This document shows, piece after piece, positions 37,570-51,023 of a DNA stretch of 64,000 nt. The stretch's first letter is position 1, and every line of letters begins with the position of its first letter. The stretch is from the NCBI RefSeq assembly GCF_020463795.1, contig NZ_CP080025.1, positions 2,539,501-2,603,500 of the forward strand. The letters are read 5' to 3'. Both the position numbers and the translations under genes were made by a program. The notes below the pieces were generated by a model. The model made no database searches, had not been told where the DNA came from, and saw nothing but the letters and a program-made list of their open reading frames with translations. Origin of the DNA: Echinicola marina (lineage in GTDB: Bacteria; Bacteroidota; Bacteroidia; Cytophagales; Cyclobacteriaceae).

Positions 37570-37756
37570 TGGGGGCATTGTCATAGAAACCAAAGGGGGG
37601 GTACCCCTGATTATTCATTAGTGATCGTAGTGAGGACTGATTTTATAGCATTTTCAGCCCGTAATACTTGTGCGCCGTGGCGTAGATAAGCTAATGCATA
37701 TTCTGGGTCAAACAAGAATTTAAATTATTTTAACCAATATAACTTTGTTAATTAAG

Positions 37757-39208
37757 ATGAAAAAGTTGTTATGCGGAGCGGCATTATCTGCACTATTGGC
37801 AGGAAGCAATGCTGAATTGGCTGTGGCGCAAACGCCAAAGAATACGCCAAGAACCTCCATAGCTTTGAAGCATGGGGCACATGATCTGGGGAAAAGAACC
37901 GATCCAATGATGGAAAGGTGGAGGAATTATGGTTTGGGCCAATTTCTCCATTGGGGTGTGTATGCGATAGCTGGAGGGCACTGGGAAGGTAAATATTATG
38001 GCGGAGCAGCAGAATGGATTCGTTCTTGGAGAGAAATGCCCAAGGATGCTTATGATAATCTCTATAAGCAATTTGATCCGAAGGACTTTGATGCTAAAGC
38101 TTGGGCCAAGCAAGCCAAGGATATGGGGGCCAAATACATGATCATTACGACAAAGCACCATGATGGGTTCTGCCTATGGCCAAGTGAGTTTACAGACTAT
38201 GATGTGAGTAATTCTCCTTATAAAAAGGATATTATCGGGCCATTGGTGGAAGCTTATGACGCAGAGGGGATAGATGTGTACCTTTATTTTTCTGTGATTG
38301 ACTGGAACCATCCGGGCTATAGGTCGGTGTTGAAGACCGAAGAAGACCGGGAGGAATATGAGGAGTTCAAAGAGTTTACCAAAAACCAATTGGTGGAGTT
38401 GCTAGAAAGGTATCCGAGTACCAAGGGGCTTTGGTTTGATGGTACCTGGGACGCTGCTTGGAAAGAGCAAGCGGCCTTTGCAGATGAGTTGGAGGCTGAG
38501 CTCAGAGAAATGGTTCCAGGCTTGATTATAGGAAGTAGATTCCGACCGGATGATTATGGCAATAGGCATTTTGATAGCAATGGAGACCTGATGGGAGACT
38601 ATGAACAAGGCTGGGAAAGAAAATTGCCAAAGACCATAGAGGATGTTAAAGGGAACGATTGGGATTGTGTGATGACAGTGCCCGAAAACCAATGGGGCTA
38701 CCATTCGGATTGGAGAGGGCATGTGAAGACCAGTTTTGAGCTCATTGAGATGCTGGTTCGTTCAGTAGCCTTGAATGGAAATTTTGTCTTGAATTTTGGT
38801 CCAAACGGTGAAGGAGGAATCAGAAAAGAAGAGACTCAATTGGCTGCAGAGATCGGAGATTGGATGGATGTCAATCATGAAGCAATCTATGATTGTGGTT
38901 ACCTGGACTGGGAAAAACAGGACTGGGGATATTATACACAGGACCGCAAGACAGGGAAGATTTATATGGTTGTGTTCAATATGCCACTGAATGGTGCACT
39001 AAGGGTAAAGACCCCGGATAAGGTGAAATTGGACAAGGTGTACTCTCTTCAAGATGGTAAGAAGTTTACACCGGAAGAAATCCATAAAAATGAATATTTT
39101 ATTCATTACAATTCTGAAGAGAAAATTAAATCTCCAATGGTGATTGTCATTGAGTCTACTTCTGGAGAGGAAGGAAGTGACCAGGTTTATCAAAAGGCAA
39201 AGACTTAA
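37757..39208 (+). CDS. GH29 alpha-L-fucosidase, copy 2 (tandem duplicate)
   Basis: A 483-residue paralogue of the preceding gene, roughly three-quarters identical over the mature protein by eye. The best start is ATG 37757 (signal peptide ending AVAQ); the frame extends to a TTG at 37745. The nucleophile is again D228 in LWFDGTWD, and the block from GSRFRPDDYGNRHFDSNG through VPENQWGYH is almost unchanged. Differences concentrate near the active-site entrance (AGRWDGKDYPGA versus GGHWEGKYYGGA), the signal peptide and the C-terminal 40 residues, which would fit divergence in linkage or aglycone preference. A rho-independent terminator follows 27 bp after the stop. Confidence 0.93.
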   Translation: MKKLLCGAALSALLAGSNAELAVAQTPKNTPRTSIALKHGAHDLGKRTDPMMERWRNYGLGQFLHWGVYAIAGGHWEGKYYGGAAEWIRSWREMPKDAYDNLYKQFDPKDFDAKAWAKQAKDMGAKYMIITTKHHDGFCLWPSEFTDYDVSNSPYKKDIIGPLVEAYDAEGIDVYLYFSVIDWNHPGYRSVLKTEEDREEYEEFKEFTKNQLVELLERYPSTKGLWFDGTWDAAWKEQAAFADELEAELREMVPGLIIGSRFRPDDYGNRHFDSNGDLMGDYEQGWERKLPKTIEDVKGNDWDCVMTVPENQWGYHSDWRGHVKTSFELIEMLVRSVALNGNFVLNFGPNGEGGIRKEETQLAAEIGDWMDVNHEAIYDCGYLDWEKQDWGYYTQDRKTGKIYMVVFNMPLNGALRVKTPDKVKLDKVYSLQDGKKFTPEEIHKNEYFIHYNSEEKIKSPMVIVIESTSGEEGSDQVYQKAKT

Positions 39209-39234
39209 TTAATTAGATAGAATGGTATAGAGGG

Positions 39235-39264
39235 AAAAGCAGGGGGAAACTCCTGCTTTTTTTC
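39235..39264 (+). terminator. Rho-independent terminator after the fucosidases
   Basis: AAAAGCAGG pairs with CCTGCTTTT around an 8-nt loop and runs into a T7 tract. Confidence 0.92.
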
Positions 39265-42640
<3,376 letters not shown>

Positions 42641-42651
42641 ACTGAAGAGCT

Positions 42652-43959
42652 ATGAGATTTAAAAGTTTTTTAACTGTATCATTTATTGCAGGCCTGATGG
42701 CCTGCAATAATGTTTCCTTGGAAGAAATTGAGAAGGAATATTTGTCAGAAGTATCTATTCCAGTGGGAGGGAATACTTATGTGACATCAGGCTATGAAGG
42801 TGCAAAAATCAGTAGAAGAAGTGGTGCTGTTGAGGACTGGACCAACGAAGAGGCCGTGCTAAGTACTTATTTTAAATTACCCCAAGCTGAAAAGGCTTTA
42901 TTGCAATTGGTATTGGATAGTAGGGAGTCTTCTAGTGAATTGCAGGTGACTGTAGGGGAAACTGTCCAAACTATTGCTTTGGAGGCAGGAGCTGAAGATA
43001 CCGTGAGTGTGGGCTTGTTTGAACTTCCTGCAGGTTATGCCCAAGTGGATGTTCAAGGGCTGTCTAAAGCAGGAGCGACTTTCCCTTCACTAAAGTCCCT
43101 TATTGTAAGAACAAAAAATGATTTGGAGATTACCTATGTAAAGGATAATGAAAGTAATCGCTTTTACTGGGGTAGAAGAGGTCCTTCTGTTCACTTGTCC
43201 TATACATTGCCTAAGGACAAAGATTTCAAATGGTTTTATAATGAGGTGACCGTTCCTGAAGGTGAAGACCCTAATGGATCCTATTATATGGCCAATGGAT
43301 TTGGGGAAGGTTATTTTGGCATGCAGGCCAATTCCGATGATGAAAGAAGGGTGCTGTTTTCGGTTTGGAGTCCCTTTCATACCAATAATCCAGATGAAAT
43401 TCCTGAAGACCAACAAATCAAATTGTTGAAAAAGGGAGAGGGGGTTAATACAGGTGAGTTTGGAAATGAAGGGTCCGGTGGACAGAGCTTTTTCAGGTAC
43501 AAATGGATCACAGGAAATACCTATAAGTTCCTTAACTCTGTTGAGCCAGATGGCAATGGAAATACTATTTATACGGCTTATTTCTTTGCTCCAGAGGTAG
43601 GAGAGTGGAAGTTGATCGCCAGTTTCTTGAGGCCTAAAACAGATACATGGTATAAGCGACCACATTCATTTCTGGAAAATTTCAGAGACAGTAATGGCTA
43701 TATAGGCAGAAAAGGACTTTATGCGAACCAATGGGCAATGGATACCGAAGGGAATTGGATAGAGCTTACAGAAGCTAAATTTACTGGTGATGATATTGCC
43801 AGGAGAGGCTACAGGCAGGATTTTGCTGGTGGAGAGGAAAACGGAGTCTTCTTTATGAGAAATGGAGGATTCTTTAATGAAATGGTTGATTTAAATAGTA
43901 TGCATACAAGAGAAGCTACGGGTAATCAGCCGGAAATTGATTTTTCAAGCTTGGATTAA
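42652..43959 (+). CDS. DUF3472 lipoprotein with DUF5077-like N-terminal domain
   Basis: A 435-residue lipoprotein (lipobox GLMAC, C18). Residues about 35-160 form a DUF5077-like beta-sandwich; residues about 185-375 match the DUF3472 family, with the aromatic-rich blocks NGFGEGYFGMQANSDDERR, VLFSVWSPF, GQSFFRYKWITGNTYKFL and GEWKLIASFLRPKT. DUF3472 proteins are common in Bacteroidota polysaccharide loci but have no established activity that I know of; conserved Trp, Asp and Glu residues would suit a carbohydrate-binding or cleaving role. It is co-transcribed with the LacZ-type gene, so it probably handles the same galactosylated glycan. Confidence 0.85.
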   Translation: MRFKSFLTVSFIAGLMACNNVSLEEIEKEYLSEVSIPVGGNTYVTSGYEGAKISRRSGAVEDWTNEEAVLSTYFKLPQAEKALLQLVLDSRESSSELQVTVGETVQTIALEAGAEDTVSVGLFELPAGYAQVDVQGLSKAGATFPSLKSLIVRTKNDLEITYVKDNESNRFYWGRRGPSVHLSYTLPKDKDFKWFYNEVTVPEGEDPNGSYYMANGFGEGYFGMQANSDDERRVLFSVWSPFHTNNPDEIPEDQQIKLLKKGEGVNTGEFGNEGSGGQSFFRYKWITGNTYKFLNSVEPDGNGNTIYTAYFFAPEVGEWKLIASFLRPKTDTWYKRPHSFLENFRDSNGYIGRKGLYANQWAMDTEGNWIELTEAKFTGDDIARRGYRQDFAGGEENGVFFMRNGGFFNEMVDLNSMHTREATGNQPEIDFSSLD

Positions 43960-43985
43960 AAGCCGTTTCGATAGCAAAAACTTGG

Positions 43986-44016
43986 AGCCCCCTGCCTTTC
44001 GGTTGGGGGCTTTTGT
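43986..44016 (+). terminator. Rho-independent terminator after the DUF3472 gene
   Basis: AGCCCCC pairs with GGGGGCT around a 12-nt loop and is followed by TTTGTTT. It begins 27 bp after the stop. Confidence 0.88.
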
Positions 44017-44171
44017 TTGCCAAATAATATGCTGAAATAATAAAATGCAAAGTTTTGTCTATTGAATGTAAAGGTTGTGAGTGTTTTTGTGATAAAAGAA
44101 ATTGATACGAAAATTTATTTTTTTACTTTTACGGCCATTATTGAAAAGTGAAGTAGGCAATTACAAGTTTA

Positions 44172-44831
44172 ATGACGGTATTGAATAGGCTTTATGAGGA
44201 GAAGACTTCCGAAATAAAAAAGGAAATTCCGGTGATTCAGGAGTATGCTGAAACTGAATTATGGATAGCTTTTTTAAAAGGGAGCAATGCAGCACTATCA
44301 AAAATATATCGTGCCTATTCCAATAAGTTGTTTACCTACGGTAGACAGTTTACATCCAATGAAGTATTGATTAAGGATGCCATACAGGATGTTTTTTTTA
44401 AGCTGGTTGATCAGAAAGATCAACTTGGAGTAGCCCAATCCGTTAAGTTTTACCTTTTTTCAAGTTTTAGGAGGGTGCTTCTCAGGTCTCTTAAAAGGGA
44501 AAGGAAGTATGTTGATGAGGAAGAAGATGGGGAATCTTTTTATTTTTTAGTAGATGAGGATCATTTTGCCATGGATGCACTTCTGAATGCAAAGCAAAAA
44601 GAGATGGTTCAAAATGCCTGTAATGAATTGACTGCCCGTCAAAGGGAGATTTTAAACCTTAGATTTTTCGAAAACCTAAGCTATATAGAAATAGCGGAAA
44701 TGCTGGATCTTGCAAATGCCAAAACGGTGAGAACGATGCTCTATCGGATTCTTAATAAACTTTCAGATAAACTACGTCCATTCAAGAGAAGTTTATTGTC
44801 CCTTATTTTCCTAATATCTTTTCTTTTCTAG
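44172..44831 (+). CDS. ECF RNA polymerase sigma factor, FecI-like (module 3)
   Basis: A 219-residue group IV sigma factor with a 30-residue N-terminal extension before region 2 (LIKDAIQDVFFKLVDQKD). Region 4 is ELTARQREILNLRFFENLSY with a helix-turn-helix at AKTVRTMLYRILNKL. The last 14 residues (SLLSLIFLISFLF) are strongly hydrophobic, as in the module 2 sigma. A cytoplasmic sigma would not normally need such a tail, so peripheral membrane contact near its FecR is plausible. The gene starts module 3 and is followed by the same ECF-type promoter element as in module 2. Confidence 0.92.
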   Translation: MTVLNRLYEEKTSEIKKEIPVIQEYAETELWIAFLKGSNAALSKIYRAYSNKLFTYGRQFTSNEVLIKDAIQDVFFKLVDQKDQLGVAQSVKFYLFSSFRRVLLRSLKRERKYVDEEEDGESFYFLVDEDHFAMDALLNAKQKEMVQNACNELTARQREILNLRFFENLSYIEIAEMLDLANAKTVRTMLYRILNKLSDKLRPFKRSLLSLIFLISFLF

Positions 44832-44907
44832 TGTGTTAAAAGTTTGTTAACGTAAGTTTTAGTATTATTAATTGAAATAAATTGTAAAAAATAATATTTC
44901 AATTAGT

Positions 44908-44930
44908 GGTCTTTTGATGCAGGTGTGTCT
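44908..44930 (+). promoter_or_regulatory. Predicted ECF-sigma promoter of fecR, module 3
   Basis: GGTCTTTTGATG (44908-44919) and TGTCT (44926-44930), 15 bp between GGT and TGTCT exactly as in module 2. The fecR ATG lies 38 bp after the -10. Confidence 0.65.
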
Positions 44931-44968
44931 CTTTATTAATACAAACGTAATAAAGAATACATTTTCAT

Positions 44969-46015
44969 ATGCAATTTGATCCTCAAACGGAAAAAGACTT
45001 TTTACTTAATGAACATTTTGTTCAATGGATAATGGCGCCTGATCATGAGTCGGATCGTTATTGGTCTAATTGGCTCCAGAAAAATCCGGGCAAGGCCAAT
45101 CTGATGAAACGGGCAAAAGAGAGTGTTCAGGGTTTGACGTTGAGGACTTTTGAAATTGATGAAGATGACAGCGAACTGATTCTTGATAGGATCATCAGGC
45201 ACCACAATAAGACAAAAGATGGATTGACGGAAAGATCAAGCGCTTATGTTTTATTAGATTTTTTGATGGCCAATAGGGTAGCAGCTGTTTTGGTCTTGGT
45301 TACTTTGTTTTTAGGGTTGCTGACATTGGATTTTCAACCAGAAACTCCTTCAGAAATAAAAAATGAAAAAATAGAATGGCTAACCAAAAGCAGTAAGGCA
45401 GGCACTAAAATGACTTTCCATCTTCCAGATGGTTCACTGGTGAAACTCAATTCCAACAGTTCAATTTCCTTTCCGGAAAGTTTTTCAGATAGTTTAAGAG
45501 AGGTGAAGCTTATCGGTCAGGCTTTTTTTGATGTGGAACATAATGAGGAGCTTCCCTTTGTAGTTGCTGCCGGTGATTTACAAATCAAAGTGATGGGGAC
45601 TTCCTTTGATGTAAATAATAAACCCGAAAATAAAGCACAGAAAGTTGCTCTTCTAAGTGGGAAGGTAAAAGTGATTACAGCTGATGGTATGATAGAGCAA
45701 CTTAGTCCTCTAGAAATGGTGAGCTATAGGAAATCAGATAACGAATTGGTTAAGGTGAAATTTGATCCCGAGGAAGTGATGGGCTGGAAAGACGGTATTA
45801 TAAAATTTGAGAATACAGACCATAAAGAAGTCTTTAAGATTTTAGAAGAATGGTATGATGTCAAAATACAAGTAGAAGATAATGTAAAGTTCAAGGGAGG
45901 AATAAACGGGAGGTATGAAAATGAAATCTTGGACAATGTGTTAAAAGGACTCTCCTATTCTGAGAATTTTAAATATAAGATCGAAAATAAAAAAGTGACC
46001 ATTTTCAAAATATAA
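44969..46015 (+). CDS. FecR-family anti-sigma factor (module 3)
   Basis: A 348-residue anti-sigma regulator. The cytoplasmic domain covers residues 1-100, one transmembrane helix about 104-122 (VAAVLVLVTLFLGLLTL), and the periplasmic FecR domain about 135-260 with LPDGSLVKLNSNSSISFP, LIGQAFFDVEHNEELPF and VMGTSFDVNN. DUF4974 follows with HKEVFKILEEWYDVKIQVED. It is intact even though the SusC it should listen to is frameshifted, so in the sequenced state the sigma of this module may be locked off or deregulated. The gap to susC is 93 bp with a hairpin. Confidence 0.94.
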   Translation: MQFDPQTEKDFLLNEHFVQWIMAPDHESDRYWSNWLQKNPGKANLMKRAKESVQGLTLRTFEIDEDDSELILDRIIRHHNKTKDGLTERSSAYVLLDFLMANRVAAVLVLVTLFLGLLTLDFQPETPSEIKNEKIEWLTKSSKAGTKMTFHLPDGSLVKLNSNSSISFPESFSDSLREVKLIGQAFFDVEHNEELPFVVAAGDLQIKVMGTSFDVNNKPENKAQKVALLSGKVKVITADGMIEQLSPLEMVSYRKSDNELVKVKFDPEEVMGWKDGIIKFENTDHKEVFKILEEWYDVKIQVEDNVKFKGGINGRYENEILDNVLKGLSYSENFKYKIENKKVTIFKI

Positions 46016-46047
46016 ACCCTGAGAGATTAAAACCTAAAATGATCCAA

Positions 46048-46070
46048 TGGTCTTTTCTGATGAGAGACCA
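46048..46070 (+). promoter_or_regulatory. Hairpin between fecR and susC, module 3
   Basis: TGGTCT (46048-46053) pairs with AGACCA (46065-46070), extendable by a CC/GG pair across a 2-nt bulge. No U-tract follows. It is the weakest of the three fecR-susC hairpins, 33 bp after fecR. Confidence 0.45.
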
Positions 46071-46108
46071 GGAAGCTTACAGTTAAGCAATTAATAATTT
46101 TAAAAACT

Positions 46109-49100
46109 ATGATGCATAATTTATTTAAAAAACTGGGAGTTGCTGCCATTTGGACGATGTCCTTATTGGTAGTGTTATCTCCTTTGCAAGCAGAAGAGTA
46201 TGCCCATAAAGGTACTTCGCTGAGGCAAAACGATCTGGATAAAATGATCTTGTCTGTGGAATTTGTAGATGAACCATTTAAGAATGTCGTAGAGGAAATC
46301 GAAAGAAAAACCGGGTTTCATTTTACATATAATGACCAGATAGAATCCAAAAGAGTTTCAATTGCAGCCAAGAAGGAGAGCCTGGAAAAGGTCCTTCAAA
46401 AATTGGGCAGTGATTATGGATTCAGGTTTAAGCAGATCAATAAAACCGTTCATGTTTTGGCTCCACAAGAAGCTGAAGTTGCTCCTGCTGTTTTGAAGGA
46501 TGTAAAAGGAACTGTATTAGACGCTACTGGGGAACCATTGCTAGGAGTAAGTATTTTGGTTAAAGGAACCACTAAAGGTACTATTACTGATTTTGATGGT
46601 ACTTTCTCTCTTGTGGGCATACCTGATGATGCCGTGCTTCAAGTGTCTTTTATAGGCTTTAAGTCCAAGGAAGTAGCCGTAGGAAATGCCTCTAATTTAG
46701 AAATTATACTGGAAGAAGATACCCAAGGTTTGGATGAGGTAGTCGTAACAGGATATACTACCCAAAAGAGAGAAAACCTTACCGGTTCTATTGCGGTGTT
46801 GGATGGTGATCAGCTCAAAGATGTGTCTTCTCCTAATATTGGCAATATGCTACAAGGAAAATTGGCCGGTGTGGATATCGCCACCAATAGTGGTGCTCCG
46901 GGTTCTCAGCCAACAATCCGAATTAGAGGGAAAAATTCTATACGATCTTCAGTGGACCCAATTTGGGTGGTAGATGGTGTAATCTGGCATGGAACGCCTA
47001 ACCTTAACCCTGCAGACGTGGAGAGTATTTCTGTGCTTAAAGATGCCGCTTCTGCTGCATTATACGGCTCTAGAGGTGCTAATGGTGTTGTAGTGGTCAC
47101 TACCAAAGCTGCCAAAGGTGCAGATGTGAGTTCCATAAACATCAGCGCAAAAACAGGGGTTTCAACCTTCAATTCTGGAGGATTTAAAATTTCTGATTCC
47201 CAAGAACTGTATGATCTATGGGGGCAATTCCCTAATCAAAATGCCATTCCTGAATATTATAATGAAGACCTTTTGGGAACTGACACAGATTGGCTGGATA
47301 TAGGAACCCAGACCGGAATGGTTCAGGATTACAACCTTTCTTATACTGGAACTTCTGAAAGGGCTAGAGTTTATGCCACAGGTAATTATTTCAAAGAAGA
47401 AGGCTCGGTCAAAGGTTTTACATACGAGCGACTATCTGGTAGGTTAAATGTAGATTATGACCTTTCTGATAGGTTGACTTTTAAGCCTAAATTAGCTGCT
47501 ACCTATACTTCTACAGATAATAGACAGCATAGTATCTATGATATGTACAGAAATCTTCCTTGGGACAATCCTTATGATGAAGAAGGAAATCCTGTAAATC
47601 CACAGATGGGCGATGTTACTTGGTATGGCAGGGATAACAGCAATTACCTTTATGACTTGCAGTGGAATTATTCGGATAATGCGACCTTTAATATCCTAGC
47701 CAATATGGATTTTCAGTATGATATTACGGATGAACTTTCTTTCATTTCAACCAATAATATTACCTATTATAACTCAGAGTCACTGAGCTATGTGGATCCA
47801 AGATCCAATGCCGGCTTTGCAGATAATGGAAGAGTAAATAACTCGATGGCGAAGAGGATCACCAGGTTCTCTAACCAGATGCTTTCTTATACCAAGAGTT
47901 TTGATGATCATTTCATTAATGCTTTGGCAGCATATGAGTATAGTGACTATGTCTACAATGGATTAGGCGCAATAGGTAAAGGTATAGTGCCTGGTGCTAC
48001 GATCATTGATAATACTTCAGAGCCAGCCACCATTAGCGGTACCAAAAATGACTATGCATTCCAGTCAATTTTGATGAATGTAAACTACGGTTATAAAAAC
48101 AAGTACAATGCACAGTTGTCATTTAGAAGGGATGGTGCATCGAGATTTGGCGATAACCACAAGTACGGTAACTTTTTTGCGATCAGTACCTCATGGAATA
48201 TTCATAAAGAAGCCTTCTTTAAAAGTGATGCTTTTGATTATTTGAGATTAAAAGCTGCTTATGGTGGTGTGGGGAATACTCCTTCATCCTTATATCCACA
48301 GTATGAATTATATTCTTTGAAAGCGCAATATGGAGGGGATCCTGCTGCAGTTCCGTCTACATTAGGAAACGATGACCTTACATGGGAAAAGACTTATGAT
48401 AGCAATATCGGTCTGGAGTTTGGTTTGATAGAGAAGTTTGATGGTGTTTTGGAAGTTTATAACAAAAGCACCAGTGGTTTGCTTCACTTTGTGCCATTGC
48501 CTAATATTTCAGGTTATGATGGTTATTATGACAATATCGGTGGCGTGAGGAATAGAGGTATTGAATTTACTTTGGGCGCAGATGTATTGGCTGATCCTAC
48601 TGGGTTCAATTGGAGGCTGGACTTTAATATAGGAAGGAATGTGAATAAGATTACCGAACTGTATGGAGGAAAGAGCCAGATATCAGGCCAAAAGATCATT
48701 CAGGTAGGTGAAGATATTGATACTTGGTACATGAGAGAATGGGCCGGTGTAAACCCTGTAGACGGGACTCCACTTTGGAAACGGTTGATCCTGCTACAGG
48801 AGAAATCGGAACTACTGGAAAATATGCTTCTGCTTCACTGCAGAAAGTCGGCACGGCGACCCCTGATTTCTTTGGCGGTTTGAATTCGTCTATGAGCTAC
48901 AAAGGCGTATACTTGACAGCTGCCTTTGCTTACTCTAAAGGGGCCATGGTGTATCACGTCGCCAGAGAGATGTTTGACAGTGATGGCGCTTATCCTACAT
49001 ATAATTTCATGCAATTACAGGATGGATGGTCCAGATGGTCCCCGGAAAATCCAAATGCCACCCATCCTCAACCAATGTATGGCGGTAATAATAATGCCCA

Positions 49101-49353
49101 TAAAGCTTCATCCAGGTATTTGGAAGATGCAAGTTATTTGAGGTTAAGAAATGTGACTTTGGGATACAATATCCCTACGGCAATTACAGATGCTTGGAAG
49201 TTGAGCTCCTTGAGTGCCTACATTGCCGTGGATAACTTATTTACCATTACGGATTATTCAGGACTCGATCCGGAAGCAGCATTGAACGGAAATAATTCAT
49301 CGCCATATCCATTGCCAAGAAGAATCTCTTTGGGCGTAAACCTTTCTTTCTAA
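46109..49353 (+). pseudogene. SusC/RagA-family receptor, frameshifted near 48780 (module 3)
   Basis: In the reading frame from 46109 the protein has a signal peptide, a STN domain (FKNVVEEIERKTGFHFTYND), a carboxypeptidase-D-like domain, TonB box and plug (DEVVVTGYTTQKRENLTGSI, DAASAALYGSRGANGVV) and most of a barrel. It then turns into unrelated sequence and stops at 48883. The missing barrel end (DPATGEIGTTGKYASAS to the terminal RISLGVNLSF) continues in another frame to 49353. One extra A in the AAA run at 48779-48781 would restore GTPLWKTVDPATGE and a protein of about 1081 residues ending in Phe. A deletion, a sequencing error or a phase-variable site are all possible. Truncated product would lack the last strands and could not form a barrel. 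Confidence 0.9.
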
Positions 49354-49371
49354 CCGAAACGAATTTAGAAG

Positions 49372-51006
49372 ATGAAAAACTTAAAAAATACATATTGGAT
49401 TGGGATCATGGTCATGGCCCTGTCTGCCTGTAATATTGATAGGAATCCTTATGATTCCATTACTTCAGATGAACTGACCAATTCAGAGACAAGTGCAGAG
49501 TCAGTTACTTTAGGAACCTACAGTAGAATGAAGGCTTGGAGTACAGATTGGCACAGGTTGTTCGAATACCCCTCTGACAATGTAGCCCTGAGTGGTATGA
49601 CAACCAATCCATTTTTCTTTTCCTATAACTACCAGCGCGTGCCTAACGGATCCACTGTAGCGGGTTTCTGGAAAAACTCCTACTATATTATTGTAGGGGC
49701 AAATAAGGTGATCGAAGCCTTGTCAGAAGGAGCATCTGACAAGGATGATCAGCTTTTGGTAGAAAATTACTATATCAGGTCATTGATGCATTTTCAGTTG
49801 GTTAACCTGTTTGGAAGTCCATATGTTCAAGGTAGGGAGAATGAAGGTGTGCCATTAAAACTGGACGGAGACCATTTGGAGCACCCTGTGCGCTCTACGG
49901 TAGGTGAAGTCTATGACCAAATATTGGCTGATTTATTAAAATCCGAAAAGCTGTTTACTGAGGAGAAAACCAATATTTACGCCAGTAAAGAAGCTGTTTG
50001 GGCATTGCTTTCAAGAGTTTATCTTTATCAGGAAAATAATGAAAAAGCTGTTGAGTATGCCAATAAGGTGATTGATTCTGGTAAATTCAGCTTGCTCCCT
50101 ACGGAGAAATTAGTAGATTATCCTAAAATGGCTCCGGAGAATAATTCTGAGACCATCTTCGCTATCAAATTTGTCAAAGATGCAGATTATGCAAACAATG
50201 GTTTTTATACCATTGGCTCTCTATACGCCAATATAGATGGTAGTGGTTGGGGGGAAATGTATGCCTCAAGACCATATCTTGAGTTGGTACGTGAATATCC
50301 AATGGATCAGCGTTATCAATTTATCCGTCCAGTGGTATTGGATGAAGAGGTTACCTGGGCACTGTATGTAGATAACGCCAATAAATATAACTGGAAAGTT
50401 GTCAGTAAAAATGGTGATGATTATACATATGAAGAAGAGGGACAGCAAATCACCTTGGACAAAACAGCAAATGGCAATGGGGGCTTCAATTACTTTATCC
50501 AAACAGAGGAAGGAGCTAAAAAAGTACTTATAGACCATAAATTAGATGTACGAAATGGATATCCTAAATATTATGTATTGAAATGCTCGGGACAGGAAGA
50601 GCAAACGCATTTGTGGTCACCTGTGATTTCTAGATTGGCAGAGGTTTACTTGAACAGAGCCGAGGCCAATGCAAAGCTGGGCAATACAGGTTTAGCTCTT
50701 CAAGATGTGAATTTGATTAGAGCGCGTGCAGGTATTCCTGAGTCGGGATTGTATTCTATGGACAATTTAGGAGACGAGACTGTTTTAGATGTAGTCCTAG
50801 AGGAAAGACAGTTGGAATTAGCTTATGAAGGACATAGAAAAATTGATGTGTTCCGAAATAACCGAACTATGGATAGGGCATATCCAGGAACACATTTGGC
50901 AGGAAATTCACCAGTTTCTAGTGTTTCACCAAATGATAATGCGATAATTGAATACCTTCCAGAGGCACAATTATTGGTTCATGATGGTTTGACTCAAAAC
51001 CCTTAA
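49372..51006 (+). CDS. SusD/RagB-family glycan-binding lipoprotein (module 3)
   Basis: A 544-residue surface lipoprotein with lipobox LSAC (C20), then NIDRNPYDSI, typical for the second major SusD subgroup. Family blocks are VENYYIRSLMHFQLVNLFG, AVWALLSRVYLYQENNEKA, SRLAEVYLNRAEANAKLG, VVLEERQLELAYEGHRKIDV and a C-terminal EYLPEAQLLVHDGLTQNP. It is intact and starts 18 bp after the reconstructed end of its SusC. This suggests the frameshift in susC is recent or an artefact, because its partner has not decayed. A strong terminator follows. Confidence 0.95.
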   Translation: MKNLKNTYWIGIMVMALSACNIDRNPYDSITSDELTNSETSAESVTLGTYSRMKAWSTDWHRLFEYPSDNVALSGMTTNPFFFSYNYQRVPNGSTVAGFWKNSYYIIVGANKVIEALSEGASDKDDQLLVENYYIRSLMHFQLVNLFGSPYVQGRENEGVPLKLDGDHLEHPVRSTVGEVYDQILADLLKSEKLFTEEKTNIYASKEAVWALLSRVYLYQENNEKAVEYANKVIDSGKFSLLPTEKLVDYPKMAPENNSETIFAIKFVKDADYANNGFYTIGSLYANIDGSGWGEMYASRPYLELVREYPMDQRYQFIRPVVLDEEVTWALYVDNANKYNWKVVSKNGDDYTYEEEGQQITLDKTANGNGGFNYFIQTEEGAKKVLIDHKLDVRNGYPKYYVLKCSGQEEQTHLWSPVISRLAEVYLNRAEANAKLGNTGLALQDVNLIRARAGIPESGLYSMDNLGDETVLDVVLEERQLELAYEGHRKIDVFRNNRTMDRAYPGTHLAGNSPVSSVSPNDNAIIEYLPEAQLLVHDGLTQNP

Positions 51007-51023
51007 ACTATTAAGTATGACCT

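Noticed and set aside
37740-37747. TAACTTTG as promoter -7 box for the second fucosidase
   Set aside because: It would put the transcription start only about three bases before the ATG and has no -33 partner, so a chance match is more likely.
48724-49353. Separate 209-residue gene on the plus strand
   Set aside because: Its first 15 residues are out-of-frame receptor sequence and the rest is the end of a SusC barrel; it is the second half of the frameshifted susC.
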